From Thauera sp. (GTDB taxonomy: Bacteria > Pseudomonadota > Gammaproteobacteria > Burkholderiales > Rhodocyclaceae): a DNA stretch of 64,000 nt. Under the pieces are notes generated by a model, which was given only the letters and a program-made list of their open reading frames with translations, had not been told where the DNA came from and ran no database searches. The stretch lies in assembly GCA_024235615.1 (NCBI GenBank), contig JACKMB010000005.1, forward strand, positions 310,001-374,000. The letters run 5' to 3'. The position numbers were made by a program, and so were the translations under genes. Positions 1 to 8,956 of the stretch are shown one piece after another. Each line of letters starts with the position of its first letter. Position 1 is the stretch's first letter.

Positions 1-801
1 CTGGAGGCGGCGCTGCGCCACGGCCTCGCGAACCGCGAGTTCGAGCTCTTCTACCAGCCGCAGATCGACGTCGCCAGCGGCCGCCTCGCAGGACTGGAAT
101 CGCTGATCCGCTGGCACCGGCCCGAGCGCGGCCTCGTACGGCCGGACGAGTTCATCCCGGCCGCGGAAGAGAGCGGGATCATCCGCAGCATCGGCGAATG
201 GGCGATCCACGAGGCGGCCGAGCAGGCCGCGCGCTGGCATCAGGACGGCCTGCTCGGTGCGCCCCTGGCCGTGAACGTGTCCGCGCGCCAGTGCTCGGAC
301 ATGGCGATCGTCGACACCATCCGCACGACCCTCGCCGACACCGGGCTGGAGCCTCGCATGTTCAAGGTCGAGCTCACCGAGTCCACAGCGATGCGCGACC
401 CGGAGCGCGCCGCCGAGCTGCTGCGCAGCATCCACGCGCTCGGCGCGGGCATCGCGGTGGACGACTTCGGCACCGGATATTCCTCCCTCTCGCTGCTCAA
501 ACGCTTCCCGATCTCCGAGCTGAAGATCGACAAGAGCTTCGTCAGCGACATCGCCAAGGACAGCGACGACGCGGCGATCGTGCGCAGCACCATCGCACTC
601 GCGCACGGCCTGGGCATCGAGGTGGTGGCCGAGGGCGTGGAGACCGAGTCCCAGCTCGCCTTCCTCGCGCGCCACGGCTGCGACTCCGCGCAGGGCTTCC
701 TGTTCGCCAAGCCGCTGCCCGCCGGCGAGATCCGCGCCTGGCTCGACACACCGCCGCCCCACGTGGAGCGTGCGGTGCGCAACTCAAGGGGTGAGGGGTG
801 A
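1..801 (+). CDS. EAL-domain protein, C-terminal part
   Basis: The frame is open from the first base, so the N-terminus lies outside the window; the last 266 residues are present. They form an almost complete EAL domain, the cyclic-di-GMP phosphodiesterase fold. The signature reads ESL instead of EAL (residues 33-35, in LESLIRW). The other metal and substrate residues are visible: the Asn of NVSARQ, the Glu of ELTES, the Asp pair of [10 protein letters not shown], the Lys of KIDKSFV and the Glu of EGVET. EAL domains usually close a longer protein that starts with sensor, PAS or GGDEF domains, so the missing part probably holds these (inference). Activity is likely but not certain because of the Ala to Ser change. 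The domain assignment is firm. Confidence 0.9.
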   Translation: MEAALRHGLANREFELFYQPQIDVASGRLAGLESLIRWHRPERGLVRPDEFIPAAEESGIIRSIGEWAIHEAAEQAARWHQDGLLGAPLAVNVSARQCSDMAIVDTIRTTLADTGLEPRMFKVELTESTAMRDPERAAELLRSIHALGAGIAVDDFGTGYSSLSLLKRFPISELKIDKSFVSDIAKDSDDAAIVRSTIALAHGLGIEVVAEGVETESQLAFLARHGCDSAQGFLFAKPLPAGEIRAWLDTPPPHVERAVRNSRGEG

Positions 802-845
802 GGCGCGGAGCCGCTGCGCTGCGCTCGGACGGGAAAGCGTGCTCC

Positions 846-885
846 AAAAAAACGCGACCCCGGGCGGCGGGTTCGCCGCTCGGGG
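846..885 (-). terminator. Rho-independent terminator of the formate dehydrogenase operon
   Basis: Read on the minus strand, a hairpin with 12-bp arms (11 of 12 pairing) and a 4-nt loop spans 858-885. It is followed, after five bases, by seven T residues (846-852). It lies about 75 bp beyond the stop of the cytochrome b subunit, the last gene of the operon. Confidence 0.75.
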
Positions 886-961
886 CCGAATCGTCCCGGG
901 CCGAAGGGAGGGCGGCCCGGGCGAGGGAGAGGTAGAGGGAAAGGGGGACTCGGCGCCCGGC

Positions 962-1984
962 TCAGGGATGCCCGGACTTGCCCGCCTTGATGTCGAGATA
1001 CCACTGCTCGTGGTGCTCGCGCGCCCAGGTCTCGTCGACGTAGCCGGTCTTCATCGACTCGTAGGCGCCTTCGGCGCCGAGCGTGCCCATGTAGATGTGG
1101 CCGAAGGCCAGCGCCAGCATCAGGATGGCGCCGATCGCGTGCACGATGTTCGCGGTCTGCATGTCGGAGCGCGTCCACTCGCCCAGGTTCGGGAAATCCA
1201 TGATCAGCCCGGACGCCGCCACGGTGAAGCCGAGGATGGTGACGCCGAACCAGAACCAGGTCTTCTCGCCGAAGTTGAAGCGCCCGGAGGGCACGTGGCT
1301 GCCGTCGAGCAGGCCGCCGGCACGGCGGATCCACACCGCGTCGATCGGCCGCCACACGTTGTCGCGCAGGAAGGCGAAGAACATCAGCAGCACGAAGACC
1401 GCGAACAGCGGGCCGACGTAGTTGTGCACCAGCTTGCCGGCGTTGAGCAGCAGGCCCAGGCCATCATGGCCGATGAGCGGCAGCAGCACGTGCTTGCCGA
1501 ACAGGATCGCCAGCCCGGTGACGGCGAGCAGCAGGAAGCTGATCGCCGTGCCCCAGTGCACGAAGCGCTCGAAGCCCGAGAAGCGCAGCATCTTGCGCCC
1601 GGTCCTGGCACCGTGCAGCTTCATCGTGCCCTTGATCAGCCAGAACAGCAGGATGGCCGAAGGCACGAGGATGAGCAGCCAGCCGCCGTACAGCGTGAGC
1701 GGGCCATTACGCAGCTGGCGCCAGGTGTTGCCCTCGCTCTGGATCAGCACGCCGGCCTCGGGGCCACGCACGGTGGTGAAGTGCTCCTCGCCGGAGCGCA
1801 CCGCGCGCCACACCGGCGCGTTGTTGAGCGGCCGCTCGACCTGGCGCTGGGCCTGGTCCGCGGCGCTGCTGCCGGGCGGCGGTTCGGCCGCCTGCAGCGG
1901 CAGCGCCACCGCCCACAGCATGAGCGCGAGCAACAGCACGGCCAGCCAGCCGCCGTGCCGCACCCGCATCGATGGTGTCGTCAT
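962..1984 (-). CDS. Formate dehydrogenase gamma subunit (cytochrome b556)
   Basis: This 340-residue membrane subunit would take electrons from the iron-sulfur subunit and pass them through two b-type hemes to the quinone pool. An N-terminal signal-like segment precedes a short exported region; four to five hydrophobic helices follow, with His residues in RFVHWG, KLVHNY, NIVHAIG and FGHIYMG placed as heme ligands of the FdnI/FdoI family. The ATG at 1984 was chosen over an upstream in-frame start because a GGAG lies at the right distance and the resulting N-terminus is a clean signal segment. It is the last gene of the operon, 10 bp after the small lipoprotein gene. The family call is firm; heme number is inferred from the family. 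Confidence 0.93.
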   Translation of the reverse strand: MTTPSMRVRHGGWLAVLLLALMLWAVALPLQAAEPPPGSSAADQAQRQVERPLNNAPVWRAVRSGEEHFTTVRGPEAGVLIQSEGNTWRQLRNGPLTLYGGWLLILVPSAILLFWLIKGTMKLHGARTGRKMLRFSGFERFVHWGTAISFLLLAVTGLAILFGKHVLLPLIGHDGLGLLLNAGKLVHNYVGPLFAVFVLLMFFAFLRDNVWRPIDAVWIRRAGGLLDGSHVPSGRFNFGEKTWFWFGVTILGFTVAASGLIMDFPNLGEWTRSDMQTANIVHAIGAILMLALAFGHIYMGTLGAEGAYESMKTGYVDETWAREHHEQWYLDIKAGKSGHP

Positions 1985-1994
1985 GGCGCTCTCC

Positions 1995-2228
1995 TCACTG
2001 GATGCGGTTGTACTCGTTCTGGCCGCGGGCGCGCTCCTTGAGCGCCTTCTCCCAGGCCGCACGGTCGCCCTTGAACTCGCCGCCCTCCCAGGGGCGGGTG
2101 TCGGCCTTGCCGCGGTACTGGCCCTGCTCGTAGACGGTGACCTGCGGCACCTCGCTGCAGGCGGACAGGCCGAGCAGCGTGCTGCCGGCCAGCGCGGCGA
2201 GCGCGATCGACTTCAGCGTGCTGCTCAT
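1995..2228 (-). CDS. Small lipoprotein of the formate dehydrogenase operon
   Basis: This 77-residue protein has a hydrophobic N-terminus and a lipobox, LSAC, at residues 21-24, so Cys24 should be lipidated and the mature protein held at the membrane facing the periplasm. The remaining ~53 residues are polar, with one Trp-Glu-Gly-Gly stretch and a basic C-terminus; no enzymatic motif is visible. Its ATG overlaps the TGA of the iron-sulfur subunit (ATGA), implying translational coupling, and the cytochrome subunit follows. Its position between two structural subunits suggests a role in assembly or docking of the complex (inference). The exact function is unknown. Confidence 0.8.
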   Translation of the reverse strand: MSSTLKSIALAALAGSTLLGLSACSEVPQVTVYEQGQYRGKADTRPWEGGEFKGDRAAWEKALKERARGQNEYNRIQ

Positions 2229-2851
2229 GACTGACCCTCCCGCTTGCGTTCCTGCTTGCGCTCGCCGCCGCCATAGGCGGCGTCCCAGCCCCACACCTCG
2301 GCGCCGGTGCCGCGGCGCAGCACGCGCTCGCGGAAGATGTTGGCCACCACGTCGGCATCCCCGGCGATCAGCGCCTTGGTCGAGCACATCTCGGCGCACA
2401 GCGGCAACTTGCCCTGGGCGAGGCGGTTGGAGCCGTACTTCTCGTACTCGGCGGCCGAACCGGTCTCTTCCGGGCCGCCGGCGCAGAAGGTGCACTTGTC
2501 CATCTTGCCGCGCGCGCCGAAGGCCGCCGGGCCATTGGGGAACTGCGGCGCGCCGAACGGACAGGCGAAGAAGCAGTAGCCACAGCCGATGCACTTGTCC
2601 TTGTCGTGCAGCACCACGCCGTCTTCGGTCTTGTAGAAGCAGTCGGTCGGGCACACCGCCATGCACGGCGCGTCCGAGCAGTGCATGCAGGCCACCGAGA
2701 TCGAGCGCTCGCCCGGCACGCCGTCGTTCATCGTCACCACCCGGCGGCGGTTCACGCCCCAGGGCACCTCGTGCTCGTTCTTGCACGCGGTGACGCAGCC
2801 GTTGCATTCGATGCAGCGCTCGGCGTCACAGAGAAATTTCATGCGTCCCAT
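2225..2851 (-). CDS. fdh3B: Formate dehydrogenase beta subunit, four 4Fe-4S clusters
   Basis: This 208-residue ferredoxin-like subunit carries electrons from the molybdenum subunit to the cytochrome b subunit. Sixteen Cys residues fall into four cluster-binding sets: C13/C16/C19/C23, C55/C58/C63/C67, C87/C90/C93/C97 and C120/C123 with C152/C156. This is the FdhB/HybA-like pattern, but it lacks the long C-terminal membrane anchor of E. coli FdnH, which matches the short FDH3-type beta subunit. The start at 2851 has GGAGA nine bases upstream; a second Met three codons later is possible. Catalytic subunit upstream (gap 18 bp), lipoprotein downstream (4-bp overlap). Confidence 0.95.
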   Translation of the reverse strand: MGRMKFLCDAERCIECNGCVTACKNEHEVPWGVNRRRVVTMNDGVPGERSISVACMHCSDAPCMAVCPTDCFYKTEDGVVLHDKDKCIGCGYCFFACPFGAPQFPNGPAAFGARGKMDKCTFCAGGPEETGSAAEYEKYGSNRLAQGKLPLCAEMCSTKALIAGDADVVANIFRERVLRRGTGAEVWGWDAAYGGGERKQERKREGQS

Positions 2852-2869
2852 CGTGTTCTCTCCTCGTCC

Positions 2870-5782
2870 TTACGCCTTGCTCACGCGGCACAGGGTGGTC
2901 TTGGTTTCCTGCATCATGGTCACCGAGTCGTAGCCGTAGGTCGTGGCGGTGTTGACCGCCTCGCCACGCACGACCGGCGCCGCACCCTCGGGGTACCACT
3001 CGAGCATGTCCTTGCCCTGCCACCAGCCGGAGAAGTGGAAAGGCAGGAAGACCGTGCCCGGCGCTACGCGCTGGGTGACCTGGGCGCGCACCTTGAGGCG
3101 GGCCTTGGTGGGTGACTCGACCCAGATGTACTCGCCGTTGCGGAAGCCCGCGTCGTTGGCGTCCTTCGGGTTCACCTCGGCAAACATCTCCTGCTGCAGC
3201 TCGGCCAGCCAGGGGTTGGAGCGCGTCTCCTCGCCGCCGCCCTCGTACTCGACCAGGCGGCCGGAGGTCATCACCAGCGGATAGTCCTTGGAGATGTCCT
3301 TCACCTTCTCCTGCATCGACTTGTACAGGGTGGGCAGGCGCCAGAACTTCATCTTGTCGTCGTGGGTCGGGTACTTGGCGACCAGGTCCGGGCGCGGCGA
3401 GTAGATCGGCTCGCGGTGCTGCGGGACGGGGTCGGGGAAGTTCCACACCACGGCGCGCGCGCGCGCGTTGCCGAAGGGGTGGCAGCCGTGGTTCTTCATC
3501 ACCACGCGCTGGATGCCACCGGACAGATCGGTCTTCCAGTTCTTGCCCTCGGCAGCGGCCTTCTCGGCCTCGGTGAGTTCGTCCCACCAGCCCAGCTTCT
3601 TGAGCAGCACGTGGTCGAACTCGGGGTAGCCCATCTGCAGGTCCGCGCCCTTGGAGGCCGAGCCCTCGCCGGCGAGCAGCGACACGCCATCCTTCTCGAC
3701 GCCGAAGTTGGCGCGGAAGTTGCCGCCGCCGTCCATGACATGCTTGGAGGTGTCGTACAGGTTGGGCGTGCCCGGGTGCTTCATCTCGGGGGTGCCGAAG
3801 CACGGCCAGGGCAGCCCGAAGTATTCGCCGTCGCAGGGCCCGCCCACCGCCTTCAGCGTCTTCACGTCGAAGGTGTGCATGTTCTTCATGTGCAGCTTGA
3901 GGCGCTCGGGCGACTGGCCGGTGTAGCCGATGGTCCAGGTGCCGCGGTTGATCTCGCGCAGCGTGTCCTCCATGCTCGGCTCGTCCCAGCCCTGGGCGTC
4001 CTTCTCGAGCTTGATGTTCTTCACGAACTGCTCGCCCCAGCCGAACTTCTTCGCGAAGGCGTACATGATGGTGTGGTCGGGCTTGGACTCGAACAGCGGC
4101 TCGATGACCTTCTCGCGCCACTGCAGCGAGCGGTTCGATGCGGTACACGAACCCGTGGTCTCGAACTGGGTGCAGGCCGGCAGCAGGTAGACGCCGTCCT
4201 TCCTGACCATCGCCGCCATCGACGCGGTGGCCGACGGGTAGGGATCGATCACCACCAGGGTGTCGAGCGCCTTCATCGCCTCGACCATCTCGGCGCCGCG
4301 CGTCTGCGAATTGGGCGCGTGGCCCCAATAAACCACTGCGCGCAGGTTGCCGGCGGGCTGGTCGATGAGCTCCTTGTTCTCGAGCACGCCGTCGATCCAG
4401 CGCGACACGGTGATGCCGGACTTCTCCATCATCGCCTGCGAGGCGTAGCGCCCCTTGACCCACTCGTAGTCCACGCCCCACACGCTGCACCAGTGCTTCC
4501 ACGAGCCGGTCGCGAGGCCGTAGTAGCCGGGGAGCGAGTCGGGGTTGGGGCCGACGTCGGTCGCGCCCTGCACGTTGTCGTGGCCGCGGAAGATGTTGGC
4601 GCCCCCACCCGACTTGCCGATGTTGCCGAGCGCGAGCTGCAGGATGCACGAGGCGCGCACCATCGCATTGCCGATGGTGTGCTGGGTCTGGCCCATGCAC
4701 CAGACGATGGTGCTCGGGCGGTTCTCGGCCATGGTGCGTGCGGCCAGCAGCATCTGGTCCTCGGGCACGCCGCAGGCCTCTTCCACCTTGTCCGGCGTCC
4801 ACTTGGCGAGCACCTCCTCGCGGATCTTGTCCATGCCGAAGACGCGGTCGTCGATGTACTGCTTGTCTTCCCAGCCGTTCTGGAAGATGTGGTACAGCAG
4901 GCCGAACAGGAAGGGCACGTCGGTGCCCGAGCGGATACGGATGTACTGGTGGGCCTTGGCCGCGGTGCGGGTGAAGCGCGGATCCACCACGATCATCTTC
5001 GCGCCGTTCTCCTTGGCGTGCAGGATGTGCAGCAGCGACACCGGGTGCGCCTCGGCCGCGTTCGAGCCGATGAACAGCATCGCCTTGGCGTTCTGCATGT
5101 CGTTGTAGGAGTTCGTCATCGCGCCGTAACCCCAGGTGTTCGCCACGCCCGCCACGGTGGTGGAGTGGCAGATGCGCGCCTGGTGGTCGGTGTTGTTGGT
5201 GCCCCAGAAGGAGACGAACTTGCGCAGCAGATAGGCCTGCTCGTTGTTGTGCTTCGACGAGCCGATGAAGTACACCGCGTCGGGACCGGACTCCTCGCGG
5301 ATCTTCAGCAAGCGGTCGCCGACCTCGTTGAGGGCCTGTTCCCACGAGATCTTCTGGTATTTGCCATCGACCAGCTTCATCGGGTACTTGAGGCGGTATT
5401 CGCCGTGACCGTGCTCGCGCAGCGCCGCGCCCTTGGCGCAGTGCGAACCGAGGTTGATCGGCGAGTCGAACACCGGCTCCTGGTGCACCCACACGCCATT
5501 GCGCACGATGGCATCACTGGCACAGCCCACCGAACAGTGGGTGCACACGGTGCGGCGCACCTCGGCCTTGCCTTCGGCGCGCGAGGCGCCCGCGGGCGCG
5601 GCGGCCTCGGCGGCGCCGATGAAGTTGTAGGGCAGCTGGGCGGCGAGCGCGCCGGCGCCCACGCCCAGGCCGGAGCGCTTGAGGAAGGCGCGGCGGTCCA
5701 TGGTCTGGCCGAGCTGGCGCGCGGCGGCACCACGCAGGCGACGCGCACTGGTGGCTGCGGTCGCGGATTTCTTCGTCAACAT
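2870..5782 (-). CDS. fdhA: Formate dehydrogenase catalytic subunit (molybdenum/tungsten bis-MGD)
   Basis: This 970-residue enzyme oxidises formate to CO2 and feeds electrons to the beta subunit. A twin-arginine signal, DRRAFLKRSG, at residues 29-38 after a basic leader shows export of the folded protein to the periplasm. An N-terminal 4Fe-4S site is formed by C80, C83, C87 and C115. The active-site residue is C205 in ARICHSTTVAG, where E. coli FdnG has selenocysteine, so this is a Cys enzyme and needs no SECIS element. Downstream segments show the usual molybdopterin oxidoreductase repeats. The ATG at 5782 has GAGG ahead of it. It lies 13 bp after the small TAT-target gene. The identification is firm; Mo versus W cannot be told from sequence. 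Confidence 0.97.
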   Translation of the reverse strand: MLTKKSATAATSARRLRGAAARQLGQTMDRRAFLKRSGLGVGAGALAAQLPYNFIGAAEAAAPAGASRAEGKAEVRRTVCTHCSVGCASDAIVRNGVWVHQEPVFDSPINLGSHCAKGAALREHGHGEYRLKYPMKLVDGKYQKISWEQALNEVGDRLLKIREESGPDAVYFIGSSKHNNEQAYLLRKFVSFWGTNNTDHQARICHSTTVAGVANTWGYGAMTNSYNDMQNAKAMLFIGSNAAEAHPVSLLHILHAKENGAKMIVVDPRFTRTAAKAHQYIRIRSGTDVPFLFGLLYHIFQNGWEDKQYIDDRVFGMDKIREEVLAKWTPDKVEEACGVPEDQMLLAARTMAENRPSTIVWCMGQTQHTIGNAMVRASCILQLALGNIGKSGGGANIFRGHDNVQGATDVGPNPDSLPGYYGLATGSWKHWCSVWGVDYEWVKGRYASQAMMEKSGITVSRWIDGVLENKELIDQPAGNLRAVVYWGHAPNSQTRGAEMVEAMKALDTLVVIDPYPSATASMAAMVRKDGVYLLPACTQFETTGSCTASNRSLQWREKVIEPLFESKPDHTIMYAFAKKFGWGEQFVKNIKLEKDAQGWDEPSMEDTLREINRGTWTIGYTGQSPERLKLHMKNMHTFDVKTLKAVGGPCDGEYFGLPWPCFGTPEMKHPGTPNLYDTSKHVMDGGGNFRANFGVEKDGVSLLAGEGSASKGADLQMGYPEFDHVLLKKLGWWDELTEAEKAAAEGKNWKTDLSGGIQRVVMKNHGCHPFGNARARAVVWNFPDPVPQHREPIYSPRPDLVAKYPTHDDKMKFWRLPTLYKSMQEKVKDISKDYPLVMTSGRLVEYEGGGEETRSNPWLAELQQEMFAEVNPKDANDAGFRNGEYIWVESPTKARLKVRAQVTQRVAPGTVFLPFHFSGWWQGKDMLEWYPEGAAPVVRGEAVNTATTYGYDSVTMMQETKTTLCRVSKA

Positions 5783-5795
5783 CCTCGCGTCCTCC

Positions 5796-6002
5796 TCAGA
5801 TCCGCGTCGTGCGGTAGTAGTTGCGCATGTGCGCGCTCACGCCCTGATCGGCGACCTCACGGCGCGCTTCCTCGACCACCTTGGCGGTGACCGGCGTGGC
5901 CTGCGCGGCGGTGGCGGCCAGCGCGGCAGCGCCGGCTGCCCCGCCGGCACCGATCGCGGCCAGGAAGTTGCGGCGCGACAGCTTGGTGTTTTCGTCCTTC
6001 AT
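5796..6002 (-). CDS. Small TAT-target protein of formate dehydrogenase operons
   Basis: This 68-residue protein opens with a twin-arginine motif, SRRNFLAAIG (residues 9-18), then an Ala-rich hydrophobic stretch ending near QATP, and leaves about 30 mature residues rich in Arg and Glu and ending in YYRTTRI. This matches the known family of short TAT-signal proteins found only beside formate dehydrogenases. It lies between the chaperone gene and the catalytic subunit gene, so it is probably exported with, or helps the export of, that subunit (inference). The family's biochemical role is not established. Confidence 0.85.
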   Translation of the reverse strand: MKDENTKLSRRNFLAAIGAGGAAGAAALAATAAQATPVTAKVVEEARREVADQGVSAHMRNYYRTTRI

Positions 6003-6070
6003 CCTCGCTCTCCCCTCTATGCGCCGGAGCGGCTCGTGCCGGCCCGGCCTCGTTTCCATGGCGGCCGCGC

Positions 6071-6709
6071 TCAACGCGCTTCCGCCTCCAGCATGTCGAA
6101 CGCCTCGCGCTCGATGTCCATGAAGGCCGCCAGCAGGTCGCCGACCTTCGCGTAGAAATCCGCCCCCGGTACCACCGCCAGCGCGCCGGCGAACTGCGCA
6201 TACCAAGGCGCGAGATGGCGCCCGAAGAAGCGCCGCTGGCGCTCCAGCCCCGCGGCGTCCGGCCCGGTCAACACCAGATGGCGCATGACCTCGGCGAGCG
6301 CGGCGATGTGGTCCTCGGTCTCGGTGACGCCCGCCCGACGGCCGAGGCCGAGTTCGGCGAGGTCGTCGCGCAGCTCGGCGAGCGGCTCTTCCTGCAGGAA
6401 GCCGGTGAGGTACCAGGAGCCGTTGCACATGACCTCGGGCTTGCCGACCGACACGAAGAGCGCATCGAACTCGTCGGCCACCGCCTGCGCCGGCATCGCC
6501 TGCGCCGCGGCGCCCAGGGCGGCCCAGGCACGTGGCAACTCGCCGCCCTCGCCGCCGAGCGTCCCGCCGGCCTGCGCGAGCGCCGCCAGCAGCGCGTCGT
6601 CGGGCGCGGCGTGGAACAGGCGGGCGATCAGCGCGTAGTGCTCGGCGCGCGCGCGATCCTCGTCCGACCAGGTCGGCTGCGGCTGAATGGAGATGGCGGC
6701 GTCTTTCAT
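6071..6709 (-). CDS. TorD/DmsD-family maturation chaperone
   Basis: This 212-residue, helix-rich cytoplasmic protein belongs to the TorD family, which binds TAT signal peptides of molybdoenzymes and holds them until the cofactor is inserted. The central region with EPLAELRDDLAELGL and the later HLAPWYAQFA stretch are typical of this family (E-P-x-D/E and H-x3-W-x3-F patterns). The gene lies between the multi-cluster ferredoxin and the two TAT-signal proteins, which points to the catalytic subunit as its client. It starts 10 bp after the preceding gene ends. The family call is good; client specificity is inferred. Confidence 0.9.
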   Translation of the reverse strand: MKDAAISIQPQPTWSDEDRARAEHYALIARLFHAAPDDALLAALAQAGGTLGGEGGELPRAWAALGAAAQAMPAQAVADEFDALFVSVGKPEVMCNGSWYLTGFLQEEPLAELRDDLAELGLGRRAGVTETEDHIAALAEVMRHLVLTGPDAAGLERQRRFFGRHLAPWYAQFAGALAVVPGADFYAKVGDLLAAFMDIEREAFDMLEAEAR

Positions 6710-6719
6710 TCGGAGTCGT

Positions 6720-8840
6720 TCATTCAGTGAGGTCCCAGGCCTTCACGGCGGATCCGGCCTTCATCATGTCGATCACCCGGCAGTCGGCGCACATGCGCAG
6801 GCGCGCACGCTCGGCCTCGCCGGCGAACATCGAGTGGCCGGACAGGCGGGCGATCATGGATTCGATCAGCGGCGCGGCGCCCATGGCCTTGCCGCAGGCG
6901 GTGCAGTGGAAGACGTCGGCCTCGCGCAGCGCGCGGGCCTTGCGTGCGTCCTCGCCAAGGAGCAGACGTGGCTCGAGGGTGATCGCCGACTCCGGACAGG
7001 AGACCTCGCACAGCCCGCACTGCAGGCAGTTCTTCTCGACGAACTCGAGCCGGTAGGCATCGCTCGCGGCGCGCAGGGCGCCGGCCGGACAGGCGCCGGT
7101 ACAGGACATGCACAGCGTACAGGCGTCCGACACCAGCACCTGGCCGAAGGGCGCGCCGGTCTTCAAGGCGATCGTAGCGGGCAGCCCGGCAGGCGTGTGT
7201 GCCGCCGGGGCGTGCGCGACCAGGTGGCGCAGCGCGAAGTCCAGCGTCTCGCGCTTCTTCGGCAGCAACTGGAAGCGCGCCGGCTCGGCAACGCCGATCG
7301 CCGGCGCCCAGTCGTGGAGCGCACGCTCGAGCGCCTGCCAGTCGTCGGCGTCGGCCTCGATCACGCGCAGGTGCTCACCGCCATAGCCGAGCGCGGAGAG
7401 GATGACCTGGCCGTGGCCCGCCTGCGCCTGCAGCGGCGCGGCGTCGTGGCTGCCAGCGGCGAGCACCGCAACCTGGCAGGCGCCGAGCGCGAGGCTGCCG
7501 AGCATCAGGTCCAGCCCGACCGCGTCCGCACTCCACACCTCGACCGGGATCACCCGCGCCGGCAGGCCGCGGCCGCGGCGAGCCAGGCGCGCGATGGTCG
7601 CGTCGCCGGCCGCGGCGGAGTGGAACAGCACGCAGGCATCGCTGCCACCGGCGCGGGCGTACTCGGCGAGCAGGGTCTTCACGCGCTGGCCGAGCTCGGG
7701 CACGCGCGGATACTGGAAGGACAGCGCGCCCGAGGGGCACACCGTGCTGCAGGTGCCGCAGCCCTTGCACAGCCAGGGATCGACCGCGATCACGTCGCCC
7801 TGGCTACGGATCGCCGCGGTGGCACAGGCCTCGATGCAGTTCGTGCAGCCGGTCTTCTTGGCCCGGCTGTGCGCGCACAGGCCGGCCTCGAAGGCCACGT
7901 AGCGCGGCTTCTCGAACTCGCCGACGAACTCGCCCAGGGCCTGCACCGCGAGCGCCTGCTCGAAGGGGTCGCGCCCCGGCGCGGCATAGCCGTCGGGGAG
8001 TTCAACACGCTTGAGGAGCGGCTCGGTGGAGAGGTCGAGCACGAGGTCGAAGCGCTCGCGGCGCACCACGTCGGCGCGCGCGAAGTCGATCGCGCCGATC
8101 TCGCCACAGGCGGCGACGCAGGCGCGATGGCTGCGACAGGCGTCGACATCGACCTGCAGGTCCCAGCCGATCGCAGCCTCGGGACAGGCCTTGACGCAGG
8201 CGTTGCAGCGCACGCACAGCTCGAGGTCGATCGGGTTCTGCTGCGTCCATTCGAGCTCGTAGGCGCCGAGGTGGCCGGAGAGCGCCACTGGCTTGCCTGA
8301 CCACACCGGGTAGGCATTGACCGCGGGCAGCTCCGCATCCTGCGTGCGCGCAGTGATCAGCACCGCCGGCTCGAAGCTGCCGGCCAGGCGCTCCGCCCAA
8401 CCCAGCGCCGCGCCTGCCTCGCCGACGATCAGGAGGCTGCGTCCGGCCGCCATCTGCACCGCGGGCACCGGCTCGGGATCGGCCAGCGTGGTCGCGGCGG
8501 CGATCAGCGCGGCGAGCTTGGGGGTCGCCGCAGCAGCCTCGGACGACCAGCCGGCGTTCTCGCGCAGGTTGAAGAAGCGGATGCGCTCGCCTGCGCCGGC
8601 CTCCTCGGCCAGCTCGCCGAAGAGCGCGGTCTCCTGCGTACAGGCGACAAGCACGGCCTGTCCGCTGGCGAGCGAAGCATCGAGCGCGGGGAGCTCGCCG
8701 GCGCACAGCGCGTGATGACACTGCACCGTGGCGCCCGCGTTCGCAGCAAGGCGCCCGGCGTCGAGCACGAAGCTGCGGTTGCAGTCGCACAGGTGGATAC
8801 GGGCTGTCGGGTCGTGGCGTTCGCTCATGTGTTTTTCCAT
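6720..8840 (-). CDS. Multi-cluster 4Fe-4S protein of the formate dehydrogenase operon
   Basis: This large cytoplasmic iron-sulfur protein has about 706 residues. A Cys-rich N-terminus (C18, C20, C41, C46) precedes a ferredoxin-like set at ~209-245 (CVRCNACVKACP), another pair at ~332-370 (CTNCIEAC and CKGCGTCSTVCP), a third pair in the C-terminal third (CTLCMSCTGACP and CLQCGLCEVSCP), and a final CxxC...CxxC zinc-finger-like end. Five or six 4Fe-4S clusters are therefore likely. No signal peptide is seen. The start at 8840 follows AAGGG; an alternative Met lies four codons in. It may link formate oxidation to a soluble electron carrier or help assemble the dehydrogenase (inference). Confidence 0.85.
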   Translation of the reverse strand: MEKHMSERHDPTARIHLCDCNRSFVLDAGRLAANAGATVQCHHALCAGELPALDASLASGQAVLVACTQETALFGELAEEAGAGERIRFFNLRENAGWSSEAAAATPKLAALIAAATTLADPEPVPAVQMAAGRSLLIVGEAGAALGWAERLAGSFEPAVLITARTQDAELPAVNAYPVWSGKPVALSGHLGAYELEWTQQNPIDLELCVRCNACVKACPEAAIGWDLQVDVDACRSHRACVAACGEIGAIDFARADVVRRERFDLVLDLSTEPLLKRVELPDGYAAPGRDPFEQALAVQALGEFVGEFEKPRYVAFEAGLCAHSRAKKTGCTNCIEACATAAIRSQGDVIAVDPWLCKGCGTCSTVCPSGALSFQYPRVPELGQRVKTLLAEYARAGGSDACVLFHSAAAGDATIARLARRGRGLPARVIPVEVWSADAVGLDLMLGSLALGACQVAVLAAGSHDAAPLQAQAGHGQVILSALGYGGEHLRVIEADADDWQALERALHDWAPAIGVAEPARFQLLPKKRETLDFALRHLVAHAPAAHTPAGLPATIALKTGAPFGQVLVSDACTLCMSCTGACPAGALRAASDAYRLEFVEKNCLQCGLCEVSCPESAITLEPRLLLGEDARKARALREADVFHCTACGKAMGAAPLIESMIARLSGHSMFAGEAERARLRMCADCRVIDMMKAGSAVKAWDLTE

Positions 8841-8941
8841 CGATTCCCTTAAGCAAAGCACTTCATAGGCCAGCCGCGACCGCAGGAAAAACCGCGGGAA
8901 TCACCGAAAAGGCATGACCAAGCGATACCGGAAACCCACGC

Positions 8942-8956
8942 GCGACAATTTGTCGC
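8942..8956. other. 15-bp perfect palindrome behind the DUF3306 gene
   Basis: GCGACAATTTGTCGC directly abuts the stop codon of the DUF3306 gene. It could form a short hairpin in the operon mRNA between this gene and the multi-cluster 4Fe-4S gene, or be a protein-binding site. There is no T-run, so it is not a classic terminator. Confidence 0.4.

Noticed and set aside
5166-5170. Selenocysteine in the formate dehydrogenase active site
   Set aside because: The codon is a normal Cys (residue 205) and the frame has no internal TGA.
3362-5890. Long open frame antisense to the formate dehydrogenase catalytic gene (and similar long antisense frames over many genes)
   Set aside because: High GC removes stop codons from antisense frames. 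The product is Arg/His/Val-rich without family motifs, and the opposite strand encodes a clear enzyme.
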